From Euryarchaeota archaeon UBA561 (GTDB lineage: Archaea > Thermoplasmatota > Poseidoniia > Poseidoniales > Poseidoniaceae): a DNA stretch of 50,984 nucleotides. A program made the position numbers and the translations under genes. Below the pieces are notes generated by a model. That model worked only from the letters and a program-made list of their open reading frames with translations. It had not been told where the DNA came from and made no database searches. Within the stretch, counting starts at the first letter, position 1. Each line of letters begins with the position of its first letter. Below are positions 23,389-31,657 of this stretch, in pieces. The DNA lies in the NCBI GenBank assembly GCA_002502295.1, contig DANX01000012.1:1-50984 (forward strand), read 5' to 3'.

Positions 23389-25556
23389 ATTTTGGCCAAC
23401 CAAGACCCATCCCTGCGGTTATGGTGGCGCTCTTGTTTCTTGTTCATGCACCCCATGTTTTCGCAGAAGAAAACCAACAAAATTTCAACCCTCAGCCGTC
23501 ATGCAATGCAGACCGGAGTAACTGGACCATTGGGCTCGTGTATTGCGACGAGGGCGCCGTTGGTGGTTACACATTGTTCTCACCCATCCCATCCAACACC
23601 ACCTATTTGATCGACCACGAAGGACGTCATGTCCACGACTGGGTTTCACCCGGTGGCCATCGTCCTGGACTCTCGGCATACCTGCTTCCCGACGGAGACT
23701 TGCTTCGTACAGCGAACAATCAAGAGCAGGCAGTCGGGAACTTCTCGGGAGGCGGGACGAGTGGGAAAATAGAGCGCATTTCATGGAATGGGACGCTGGA
23801 ATGGTCGTGGAGGTACGACGACAACTTGCATATTTCACATCACGACATTGAACCGATGCCAAACGGCAACATTCTCCTGATCGCATGGGAGGAGCGTACC
23901 GAAGAAGAAGCTCTTCAAGCTGGGCGCAACCCCGACATAGCCAGTGATTCACCGGGTGGCCAAAACAATGTTTGGCCGGACCGTGTCGTAGAGGTGAAAC
24001 CCATTGGCACCGATGAGGCCGAAATCGTCTGGCAATGGAATGCTTGGGATCACCTCATACAGGATTACGACGAAACAAAAGACAATTATGGCGTCGTCGC
24101 GGACCACCCTGGACGCATTGACATCAATTTTGTTGGCGCCAGCGGCAACGCTGCCGGAAGAGCCGACTGGATGCATTGCAACGGCATTGATTACAACGCT
24201 GAACTTGACCAAATTGCCCTTTCGTGTCGAAGCATGAACGAAGTCTACGTCATCGACCACAGCACGACAACGGAAGAAGCCGCAGGCCAGATTGGTGGCA
24301 ACGCCGGAAAGGGTGGAGACATCCTTTATCGCTGGGGAAACCCACAAGTCTACAAAAAGGGACTTTCAAGTGATCAACAACTCTTCGCCCAACACGATGT
24401 TCAATGGATTGAGGCTGGACACCCTGATGAAGGAAAATTGATTGTGTTCAACAACGGAAATGGGCGTTATCCAGCCTACTCCTCGGTGGACATCATCGAC
24501 CCACAAGTGGACAACGGAACCTATGTACTTCAATCCAACGGAACTTTTGGACCTGCATCACCCTCCTGGTCGTGGAACAACGGAGAGGCGATGTATTCAG
24601 CGTTTATTTCAGGAGCTCAAGCCCTGACAAACGGCAATGTTTTGGTCACGCACGGAACACAAGGAACGCTCTACGAAGTCAGCAGAGAAGGCAACATAGT
24701 GTGGGAATACATTGCACCGATTGGTTCAGATGGACCCTTTACTCAAGGCGACACACTCCCCGACGGAAATCGTGCGGGAACCACGGCAAATACGGTGTTC
24801 AAAGCCACCAGTTATTCCAAAGAATTCGTCCATTCCCTCGGTCAAACCATTGCGGTGGGGGATTACCTCGAGAACTGGTCCGATGCGTGTCCGAATCAAG
24901 ACGCATGGGGGTGGGACCGAGACGGCGATGGTTGCATTGACGATAGCGACGGGGATGGGACCTTGGACCCCGAAGACCAGTGCCCCTCAGGGAGTGATTT
25001 CATCGACGAGGACGACGATGGCGTGCCCGATGCCTGCGATGCCTTGGTCGATAACGACGCAGACGGTGTAGCAAACCAGAACGATGCATGTGAGGGCCAT
25101 GACGATACAGTTGATGCCGATCAAGACGGTGTTCCTGAACCGTGCGATGACTTGGTTGATAGCGACGGCGACGGCATGAGTGACGACCTCGACCGCTGTC
25201 CGGGTCACAACGATTCAGTGGATGAAGACCTTGACGGGATAGCGGATGGTTGTGACCCACTCATCGATACCGACGGTGATGGAGTGAGCGATGATAACGA
25301 CGTGTGTGTGGGCGGCGATGATAAGTTGGATGCTGACCAAGATAGCGTGCCGGACCATTGCGATACAACAACGAGTAGCCTCCAAGAAAATGCAACACAA
25401 CCCGACGCACCTCTTACTGAACCGACCAATCCTGCCGTGAATCAAGTGGAAGACGATGCGAACATCTTGACACAGGAAAACACCACAGGTTATCTCGTGG
25501 GAGGAATGTTACTTTTGGCTGCATTCACGTGGTGGCTGCGCCGTTCGAAAAGATGA
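23385..25556 (+). CDS. Secreted arylsulfotransferase-like protein with TSP3 repeats and membrane anchor
   Basis: The 723-residue protein has a signal peptide (about 1-27, ending HVFAE). An arylsulfotransferase-type beta-propeller follows (about 45-500), with repeated LPDGDLLRT, HHDIEPMPNGNILLIAWE, HDVQWIEAG and AQALTNGNVLVTHG. Acidic thrombospondin type 3 calcium-binding repeats follow (DxDxDG, about residues 505-665). A final helix near 700 (GYLVGGMLLLAAFTWWL) and basic tail anchor it. Homologous enzymes transfer sulfate between aryl groups; here substrate and even activity are inferred. ATG 23385 overlaps the preceding stop. Confidence 0.85.
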   Translation: MNFGQPRPIPAVMVALLFLVHAPHVFAEENQQNFNPQPSCNADRSNWTIGLVYCDEGAVGGYTLFSPIPSNTTYLIDHEGRHVHDWVSPGGHRPGLSAYLLPDGDLLRTANNQEQAVGNFSGGGTSGKIERISWNGTLEWSWRYDDNLHISHHDIEPMPNGNILLIAWEERTEEEALQAGRNPDIASDSPGGQNNVWPDRVVEVKPIGTDEAEIVWQWNAWDHLIQDYDETKDNYGVVADHPGRIDINFVGASGNAAGRADWMHCNGIDYNAELDQIALSCRSMNEVYVIDHSTTTEEAAGQIGGNAGKGGDILYRWGNPQVYKKGLSSDQQLFAQHDVQWIEAGHPDEGKLIVFNNGNGRYPAYSSVDIIDPQVDNGTYVLQSNGTFGPASPSWSWNNGEAMYSAFISGAQALTNGNVLVTHGTQGTLYEVSREGNIVWEYIAPIGSDGPFTQGDTLPDGNRAGTTANTVFKATSYSKEFVHSLGQTIAVGDYLENWSDACPNQDAWGWDRDGDGCIDDSDGDGTLDPEDQCPSGSDFIDEDDDGVPDACDALVDNDADGVANQNDACEGHDDTVDADQDGVPEPCDDLVDSDGDGMSDDLDRCPGHNDSVDEDLDGIADGCDPLIDTDGDGVSDDNDVCVGGDDKLDADQDSVPDHCDTTTSSLQENATQPDAPLTEPTNPAVNQVEDDANILTQENTTGYLVGGMLLLAAFTWWLRRSKR

Positions 25557-25568
25557 CACGACGCAGCA

Positions 25569-25575
25569 TTTTTTT
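25569..25575 (+). terminator. Poly-T terminator after the arylsulfotransferase-like gene
   Basis: Seven consecutive T occur 13 bases after the stop codon at 25556. U-rich tracts are the standard archaeal termination signal and the substrate for FttA cleavage. The inverted repeat at 25573-25588 overlaps its end. Confidence 0.5.
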
Positions 25576-25588
25576 CGTATGTACGAAA
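25573..25588. promoter_or_regulatory. Perfect palindrome upstream of ferredoxin
   Basis: TTTCGTA-TG-TACGAAA is an inverted repeat with 7-base arms, 65 bases before the ferredoxin start. It overlaps a T-run. It could be a dimeric regulator site or an RNA hairpin of the upstream transcript. Confidence 0.4.
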
Positions 25589-25610
25589 TTCAGCCTCCTT
25601 TCTTACAAGA

Positions 25611-25619
25611 GATTAAGTA
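25611..25619 (+). promoter_or_regulatory. TATA-like element of the ferredoxin gene
   Basis: GATTAAGTA is centred about 37 bases before the ferredoxin ATG, which predicts a short leader of roughly ten bases. Confidence 0.4.
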
Positions 25620-25652
25620 GGCGTAGGAACTTGGTAAGAACGAGGAAATATC

Positions 25653-25928
25653 ATGCCCCACGTCGTCACTTCCGCCTGCGTTGATCACAAGTACCAGGAA
25701 TGCGTACATGTTTGCCCTGTTGAAGCGTTCAGGGAGGCTGAAACCTACCTTGTCATCGACCCTGACGAATGCATCGACTGCGGAGCTTGCGCACCCGAGT
25801 GCCCCGTGGACGCAATTTTCTCAGACGCAGAAATTCCAGAGGAAGAGGATGCATGGATTGACCGCAATGCAGACGAGGCAGTTGATGCAGATGTCGCTGA
25901 GGGCGATTCTCCTATCTTGGGCAGTTGA
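25653..25928 (+). CDS. fdxA: Seven-iron ferredoxin (3Fe-4S plus 4Fe-4S)
   Basis: An electron carrier of 91 residues with the FdxA arrangement. The 3Fe-4S ligands are C9, C17 and C50; the 4Fe-4S ligands are C21, C40, C43 and C46 ([12 protein letters not shown]). In FdxA of Azotobacter two further non-ligand cysteines occur in the first motif (CxxC and CPxxC); here they are His and Ala, so the first cluster can only be 3Fe-4S. A 40-residue acidic C-terminal tail follows, as in FdxA. It stands alone between two operons with its own promoter. Redox partner unknown. Confidence 0.92.
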   Translation: MPHVVTSACVDHKYQECVHVCPVEAFREAETYLVIDPDECIDCGACAPECPVDAIFSDAEIPEEEDAWIDRNADEAVDADVAEGDSPILGS

Positions 25929-25990
25929 CCACCACATGGCATAGAACCAACCGTCATAAGGGAGGCCGACCACGCCACGGCGTGAGCACC

Positions 25991-26980
25991 ATGAAAACCG
26001 ACTTTTCTCAACTCCGTATGGGCAGCGACCTTCTCAAGCGAGGATTTGCTCGAATGCAGCAAGGCGGCGTCATCATGGACGTCGTAAACCCAGAACAAGC
26101 CGCTGTTGCTGAAGACGCCGGTGCCGTGGCTGTGATGGCGCTCGAGCGTGTACCGGCCGACATCCGAAAGGCCGGCGGCGTAGCACGAATGAGCCATCCC
26201 GACATGATACAGGGCATTCTCGATTGCACCTCCATACCGGTCATGGCCAAATCCAGAATCGGCCACGACGGAGAGGCACGGATCCTTGAATCGATGGGTG
26301 TTGACATGGTCGACGAAAGCGAAGTTCTTACCCCAGCCGACCCCTATTTCCACATCAACAAGCACGACTACGGAATTCCCTTTGTTTGCGGTGCAACCGG
26401 ACTCGGCGAAGCAACCCGACGTATATGGGAAGGCTGTGCGATGATACGCACAAAAGGCGAAGCGGGAACCGGAAACGTGGTTGCTGCGGTAACCCACGCC
26501 CGGCTCATCGACCAAGAAATTCGGCAAATTCAGTCCCTTGATGACCACGGACTTGACCTCGCGACAGAGAAAATCATGGAGCGATACAGCGTCCTTGCCT
26601 CCCATTCCGAACTCCCAGGAACCCATCTCACAACGCCATTTGGAGCCATCGACGATGAAATGCATGCCGGAATTCGTGGAGTGCTCGACGATGTGCATCG
26701 GCTGGGAAGGCTTCCGGTTGTGACCTTCTCCGCTGGCGGCATTGCAACCCCTGCTGATGCCTCACTGATGATGCAAATGGGGATGGATGGCATCTTCGTC
26801 GGATCGGGCATCTTCAAGTCCAGCGACCCACCAACCATGGCCGATGCCATCGTGATGGCCACCGCACACTACGATGAGCCAAGCAAGGTGGCAGAGGCCA
26901 TGGCCATGATGGAAGGCATCCCCATGAAAGGAGATGAACTCGAAACGTTGGAAATCCGTATGGATCAGCGTGGATGGTAA
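25991..26980 (+). CDS. pdxS: Pyridoxal 5'-phosphate synthase subunit PdxS
   Basis: It makes PLP from ribose 5-phosphate, glyceraldehyde 3-phosphate and ammonia in a TIM barrel. Conserved elements are GGVIMDVVN with the first catalytic region, MAKSRIGH (Lys forming the sugar imine), [12 protein letters not shown] (second Lys) and [30 protein letters not shown] (phosphate site). The 329-residue length is normal. ATG 25991 aligns with the family start; GTG 25982 and earlier starts give an unrelated leader. The glutaminase partner PdxT is not in this window. Confidence 0.96.
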   Translation: MKTDFSQLRMGSDLLKRGFARMQQGGVIMDVVNPEQAAVAEDAGAVAVMALERVPADIRKAGGVARMSHPDMIQGILDCTSIPVMAKSRIGHDGEARILESMGVDMVDESEVLTPADPYFHINKHDYGIPFVCGATGLGEATRRIWEGCAMIRTKGEAGTGNVVAAVTHARLIDQEIRQIQSLDDHGLDLATEKIMERYSVLASHSELPGTHLTTPFGAIDDEMHAGIRGVLDDVHRLGRLPVVTFSAGGIATPADASLMMQMGMDGIFVGSGIFKSSDPPTMADAIVMATAHYDEPSKVAEAMAMMEGIPMKGDELETLEIRMDQRGW

Positions 26981-26985
26981 GCGCA

Positions 26986-27219
26986 TCAGTTCAGCGGATC
27001 GCTGACACCTTCTTCACCAAGGGTCCATTTCAGCGTCTTGACAACGCCCTCAAGAGCCTTGTGATTTCGAGCAGCTTCTTTCATGCCCGCCTTGTCCTTT
27101 TCGTCTTTGCATGCTTCATACCATTCCTTCCACTGATGCATTTTTTCAGTGGCCTGGTCAAGCATTTCCTCAATTTCTGCCCACGTGCGCTCGTAGGTTC
27201 GGTTCGGCGTAGATGACAT
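26986..27219 (-). CDS. Small helical protein, probable coiled coil
   Basis: A 77-residue, charged, mostly helical protein beginning MSSTPNRTYERTWAEIEEML. Heptad-like spacing of hydrophobic residues suggests a coiled coil. No domain recognised. ATG 27219 is the better start since it lies clear of the preceding gene; the frame to 27255 would lengthen it by 12 residues. It is the last gene of the leftward string starting near 34177, just before the converging pdxS stop. Function unknown. Confidence 0.65.
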   Translation of the reverse strand: MSSTPNRTYERTWAEIEEMLDQATEKMHQWKEWYEACKDEKDKAGMKEAARNHKALEGVVKTLKWTLGEEGVSDPLN

Positions 27220-27266
27220 GATTATCGGAGTTTCAGACGACAGCGACCCCTTCATAGATGCTTGCC

Positions 27267-28346
27267 CTACGCGTCCGAGTTTTTAGGAATTTTTTTGTCG
27301 ATGTATTCTTCACCGGATTCAAGGACTGCTCCGTCCCCTACCACGCAATGATTCAAGGTTGTGCCCTCAGGAACAACCACCCCCACGCCGACCACCGAAC
27401 GGTGAACAAAAGCTCCAGATTCAACCGTACAGGCGTCCATGAGAAGTGAATCAGCAACGGTTGAATCAATGTCCACTAAGCACCCATGACCAATCACTGA
27501 GCGGCTGACATCGCCGTTGAGGCGAGCATCGCGTGCTTGAAGCACGCCGTCGGTGACAACGTAGGAACTCGGATAAGAAAAGGGCAGTTCATCGTAGCGT
27601 TCCATCAGTGTGGATTGAGCCCTTAGAAGTTCAAACGGCTGACCGACATCAAACCATAGCCCATCGATGGTTTTTGCATACATGGGCCAACCCAACTCTA
27701 ACAACTTCGGAAAGAGTTGTTTGCTAAAGTCAAACTTCTCGCCGTAAGGAATGTGATCAAACACCTCTGGCTCAAGAATGTAAAGCCCTGCATTGATGAC
27801 GTTGCTAAATGCCTCCTCGCGGGTAGGCTTTTCCAGGAAACGCCGGATAAATCCTTCTCGGAGCTCACCATCAACATCGCCATCCTGTGTTGGTGCCAAT
27901 CCTACGATGCCAAATTCCGAGGGATTGTCAACCTCCCACAATGCCATTGTGACTTTTGCACCGTGTTGACGATGAGCATCCAAGAGCGACGAGATATCAA
28001 ACGAGGCGACGGCATCACCCGAACCAACAACGCAGGTTGTGGAGACAAAATCCCTCAACAAGCCAACGCTACCTGCCGTTCCCATTGGCGTTGCCTCTTG
28101 GTTAATTCGAGCATTGACTGTGGGCCTCTCTGGTCCTTGGACACACCACGATTCCACGTGTGATTGGAGTTGTTCTCCACGGTAACCGGTCGTCACAACA
28201 ATGTCTCGAATGCCTGCCTCTACCATGGCTTCCTTGACGAAGTCAATGACTGGCCGACCAAGGACCTCAACCATCGGTTTCGGTCGCGTTGCTGTTAACG
28301 GCATGAGGCGAGAACCTTGCCCGCCTGCCATGATGATTCCCAACAT
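27267..28346 (-). CDS. Sugar-1-phosphate nucleotidyltransferase with left-handed beta-helix
   Basis: An NDP-sugar pyrophosphorylase that makes an activated sugar for glycan synthesis. The N-terminal Rossmann domain has the signature GGQGSRLMPLT...RPKPM. A GSGDAV segment and LEKP follow, and a C-terminal hexapeptide-repeat region (about 270-345) forms the left-handed helix (SVIGHGCLVDIDS, VGVGVVVPEGT). Glucose-, mannose- and N-acetylglucosamine-1-phosphate are all possible. It starts nine bases after the coiled-coil gene and would supply the glycosyltransferases seen at 6-8 kb or others. Confidence 0.9.
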   Translation of the reverse strand: MLGIIMAGGQGSRLMPLTATRPKPMVEVLGRPVIDFVKEAMVEAGIRDIVVTTGYRGEQLQSHVESWCVQGPERPTVNARINQEATPMGTAGSVGLLRDFVSTTCVVGSGDAVASFDISSLLDAHRQHGAKVTMALWEVDNPSEFGIVGLAPTQDGDVDGELREGFIRRFLEKPTREEAFSNVINAGLYILEPEVFDHIPYGEKFDFSKQLFPKLLELGWPMYAKTIDGLWFDVGQPFELLRAQSTLMERYDELPFSYPSSYVVTDGVLQARDARLNGDVSRSVIGHGCLVDIDSTVADSLLMDACTVESGAFVHRSVVGVGVVVPEGTTLNHCVVGDGAVLESGEEYIDKKIPKNSDA

Positions 28347-28355
28347 CGCACGACC

Positions 28356-29357
28356 TCAACGTCGTCGGATGGGGCCTACACGGCGCATGTTCTTCTTTTT
28401 TGGAGAGTTCCCACCGCGCCTCGCTTTGTTGACGGTGTCATCTCGTCCAACACCGCCAAAGACCAATTCTCCGTCAGACAACAGAGATTCGACCAACCTA
28501 TCAGCGACTTCATCCGATTCAGCGCCGGTTTTCATCTCCGCTTTAACCGCTTTATTGTGGTCGGTCATCCATGACTCTCGTTCTTGTCGGGCCATGTTCA
28601 GTTGATCTCGGACCTTGTTGACGTTGACCATTAATTCGTCAATTTTAGCGTGAATAGCGTTGGCCTTTTCATGGAATTCAACCGATTCGTTGTGGTGGCG
28701 ATCGCCCTCGGATTTCAAGAAATCACGATGGTCGAGGCCTTCCTTGTACTCGGCCCATTTTTCATCTGCTCGCTTGAGTGCCTCAACAAAGAGGTTGTGA
28801 GCATCGTCTGATTCCGCCTTTAGCGTGGCGATGGCTTCATCCAAGTTTGAAAGATCGACAGAGACCATTTCAAATTTGGCGACTTCAGGTTCCAATTCAT
28901 CAGCACGGCGTTTCATTCGCTTGATTCGCTCCATGGTTTCTTTTTCCTTTTTTGTGCTTGAGGATGTGGTTTGGAATTGCTCTTCAAGCGTGTTGATTTG
29001 GCTCACGAGCTGAGCGTACTCTGCAGTGGCTGACTTCTTTTCACCTTGCTCACCACGGCGGCCCTTGGCTTGGGCGAAGAGGTCACGGAGTTGTGCATTT
29101 ACGGCGTCCCGCTTGGCTCGATGTGCGTTTCGCTCAGCGTGGATGGCGTCGAGTTCGGCTTTCACCAAATCCAGTTTTTCTCGGTGTTCTTTGTACTGGT
29201 CTTGGACAGCGTTGCGCTTCTTTGCCATCGCTTTGCCTTGGTCGCGAAGGTTGTTTCGGTTATCGCGCATTTTGCGGACGCGAGCTTCCATAGACGATAG
29301 CTCCTCACGCAGCTCAACGTCAGGGTTCTTCTCAGCATCATTGGGCATGCCGCGCAT
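28356..29357 (-). CDS. COG1340-type coiled-coil protein
   Basis: A 333-residue, almost entirely helical protein with long Arg/Lys/Glu-rich heptads, such as MRDNRNNLRDQGKAMAKKRNAVQ and RERDAVNAQLRDLFA-like segments. This is the signature of the uncharacterised archaeal coiled-coil family COG1340. The tail (DRLVESLLSDGELVF, then a basic stretch) recalls the C-terminal LLAG-x-LS motif of the coiled-coil genes at 34.7 and 36.5 kb. Sequence databases sometimes mislabel such proteins as phosphatases; no catalytic motif is visible. Function unknown, possibly scaffold or filament. Confidence 0.8.
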   Translation of the reverse strand: MRGMPNDAEKNPDVELREELSSMEARVRKMRDNRNNLRDQGKAMAKKRNAVQDQYKEHREKLDLVKAELDAIHAERNAHRAKRDAVNAQLRDLFAQAKGRRGEQGEKKSATAEYAQLVSQINTLEEQFQTTSSSTKKEKETMERIKRMKRRADELEPEVAKFEMVSVDLSNLDEAIATLKAESDDAHNLFVEALKRADEKWAEYKEGLDHRDFLKSEGDRHHNESVEFHEKANAIHAKIDELMVNVNKVRDQLNMARQERESWMTDHNKAVKAEMKTGAESDEVADRLVESLLSDGELVFGGVGRDDTVNKARRGGNSPKKKNMRRVGPIRRR

Positions 29358-29411
29358 GATTGCTCCACCACCTTCACCATTTCAAGCCTATGCTTGAGGC
29401 GGGTTTGAACA

Positions 29412-30983
29412 TCAAAGAGCAGAGCCGCCGAAAACTTCCATCAGGAGACGAACGCTGGCGGCCAAGAGACCAAGGCCGCCGAACAAATACGACACGTACG
29501 TGCTTGTTGAGCGAAGCCATTGACGGAATTCTGCGCGCACTCGAACGTTGATTTGTCGTCCAAGCAACAACTCTCCGTTCGTTTCTTCCAATCGAACCGA
29601 GACAGTTGCGTCTCCTGAAGTGGTTGGAATTAGGGTTTGCCAGGAAACCGTGCTGTCCTTGAGCAAGCCCGACATTTTTCCGAGAACGTCGTCGTCGCCT
29701 TCTGCTGCAAGAGGCAAGGCCTCGGAAGACCACCAGTACTTTTCACCTGGTTCAAGACGATAGGTCAGCGCCAAATCTTTTGGTTCGAAGTTTGGAGTTT
29801 GAACTCGGAACACAACGGTTCGCGTCTTATCGGTCAAGTTGTGGAACAACGTGAACAAGTTGGCCTTGTTTGTAACCACGTTTTCCATGTCCACTTCAAA
29901 GATGAGGCCGTTCATGGCGGGTTCACGTCCACTTTCCAAATCCTGTTTCAACCGATCCACCATCCGGAAAAAGGCTGGGCAACGCTGGTTGATGAGACCA
30001 AGGAGAACCAGCCATGCTTCCAGAGTGAAGGTCTCGTGGGAAAAGACGTGCTCCATTCCTTTTTTCGTCAAAATTTCTCCCATCTCAGATTCCAGCGTTT
30101 TTCTGTCCAAGCCCGTAGCATGTCGGTAGAGGGTCATCAAAAATTTCTCATGGGCAAAGTGGCGATTAATTCCTCGCTTGAAACTTGTCTCAAGTGTTTT
30201 GGTGTACTCATCGTATTGCGACCGGAGCAGAGGGTCCATGTGGGTCTTGATCAAATCGTTGAACACCATGTTGAGCGTCGACGGATGAACCGGGGGGATA
30301 TACGCCGGGAGTAAGCCCGTTTGCTCGACCATGTTGAACGGTGTACTTCGTGTTGGGAGGTGCTGGCCAAACGACAAAAGAAGGAACGAGGCCGAGGTCA
30401 GCAAGAACAAGTTTCCATAGACGGTCCCAGTGCCGTACCAGAAAACCATGATCAGCGTCGTAGCAGATGTAATCGCGAGCATCAGCGATTTTGTATGGTG
30501 GGACATGGAGGTTTGCAACTGATGGAGCAAACCATCGTATCCATGGAGGGACTGAACAGAGCGATGCTCGTTGTTCGATGCATTGACGCGTTCATGGAAC
30601 GTGGCCAGAGAAATGCTGACCCTGTAGCGATGGAATCCGACGGCCAAGATGTAACCCAAAACAACCACAAAGGTCAGGCTCGCCATGAACGTAGCGAATC
30701 CGAGCCCGATGTTTGGGGCAATGTTTTCTTCCCAAAAGGATGGAGAAGATTGTGAAAAAGCCCAGCTTGAGAAAAAAGTGATGGCTGAAAAGGCTGGAAG
30801 AAACATGATGAGGCGTAAGCCAGAGCTGATAATTTGCCGGTCAATGGCATGGATAATTGATTCGGAGAGGTAGAATCCGAAACCTTGCGTTTTTGGAGAC
30901 GGTTTCTCATCGACCTCGTCAATCACCAGAGGGTCTTCCTCAGCCATGGTTCCTGATGCGAAGGTTTGTTCTAAAGTGTTCAC
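29412..30983 (-). CDS. Uncharacterised multi-pass membrane protein
   Basis: A 523-residue integral membrane protein. The N-terminal 35 residues are cytosolic and acidic. Hydrophobic segments are at about 58-76, 92-115, 160-180 and 187-205, then a large soluble region (about 210-490) and a final helix near 495-515. The soluble part contains ATGLDRKTLESEMGEIL and a beta-rich end (VRVRAEFRQWL). No family recognised. GTG 30983 overlaps the preceding stop as GTGA, so translation is coupled to the DtxR-family regulator; the start is therefore preferred over an internal ATG at residue 13. Confidence 0.8.
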   Translation of the reverse strand: MNTLEQTFASGTMAEEDPLVIDEVDEKPSPKTQGFGFYLSESIIHAIDRQIISSGLRLIMFLPAFSAITFFSSWAFSQSSPSFWEENIAPNIGLGFATFMASLTFVVVLGYILAVGFHRYRVSISLATFHERVNASNNEHRSVQSLHGYDGLLHQLQTSMSHHTKSLMLAITSATTLIMVFWYGTGTVYGNLFLLTSASFLLLSFGQHLPTRSTPFNMVEQTGLLPAYIPPVHPSTLNMVFNDLIKTHMDPLLRSQYDEYTKTLETSFKRGINRHFAHEKFLMTLYRHATGLDRKTLESEMGEILTKKGMEHVFSHETFTLEAWLVLLGLINQRCPAFFRMVDRLKQDLESGREPAMNGLIFEVDMENVVTNKANLFTLFHNLTDKTRTVVFRVQTPNFEPKDLALTYRLEPGEKYWWSSEALPLAAEGDDDVLGKMSGLLKDSTVSWQTLIPTTSGDATVSVRLEETNGELLLGRQINVRVRAEFRQWLRSTSTYVSYLFGGLGLLAASVRLLMEVFGGSAL

Positions 30984-31648
30984 ACAGTTTTTGGTTCAAT
31001 TTTGACAAAAATTGACTTCATCACATCGTCCGAGAGTTGTATGGCAATTCCGTTTTCCAACACAAATGAACTGTTCTCTTTCCGAACGAAAGCACCGATT
31101 TCAAAACCTTGTTGATTCATGACCGTCAATTCAGTTGCCGGCACAAGCAGGATGGTTAAACGTCCGGAATCACCCTCGGCCAGTACATCGAGTGAACATG
31201 TTTGCCCCATGGAAGAAAGTCGTTCGGCGATATCAGAGGTGGGTTTTGGAATCAAACGACCGCTCGGGTCACGGGTTTCGGCGTTTACCAAATGCGAGAG
31301 CGCAACCTCCATGTCGTCGTCAATGGCATGTTCCAACCTGCATGCTGTGTCGTGTGGATTTCCGTCGTAAGGCAAAAGTTTGAGCAACACGGTGGCGAGG
31401 CGATGGCGACGTTTCATTTTCTGCCCGTGCACCAGCCCTTGTTCGGTCAAACGGGCGCCTTTGTATGGAATGTATTCAAGATAACCACGTGCAGCAAGCC
31501 GCTGAACCATCTCAGTTGCTGAGGCAGGACTTACGCCCAATCCAGAGGCAAGGTCGCCGGTTCGGACGACGCCACCTTCATCACTTTCATGGAATTCGTA
31601 CATCATCTCAAGATACTCATCTTCAAATTCTTGAAAGTGTCCTACCAT
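30980..31648 (-). CDS. DtxR/MntR-family metal-responsive regulator
   Basis: The N-terminal winged helix (VVRTGDLASGLGVSPASATEMVQRLAARGYL) binds DNA; a dimerisation domain and a C-terminal SH3/FeoA-like domain (LDVLAEGDSGRLTILLVPATELTVM) follow. Primary metal ligands of DtxR are conserved as C, E and H in HDTACRLEH, and the ancillary His in RRHRL is present. The usual Met10 position is acidic, as in MntR, and the ancillary Glu after RHRLA is missing, so iron versus manganese cannot be assigned. It is nine bases downstream of the large surface protein and overlaps the next gene as GTGA. Confidence 0.88.
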   Translation of the reverse strand: MVGHFQEFEDEYLEMMYEFHESDEGGVVRTGDLASGLGVSPASATEMVQRLAARGYLEYIPYKGARLTEQGLVHGQKMKRRHRLATVLLKLLPYDGNPHDTACRLEHAIDDDMEVALSHLVNAETRDPSGRLIPKPTSDIAERLSSMGQTCSLDVLAEGDSGRLTILLVPATELTVMNQQGFEIGAFVRKENSSFVLENGIAIQLSDDVMKSIFVKIEPKTV

Positions 31649-31657
31649 TGTCCCACC

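Noticed and set aside
25745..26698. 317-residue frame opposite ferredoxin and pdxS
   Set aside because: It spans two strongly supported genes on the other strand; composition follows their codon bias.
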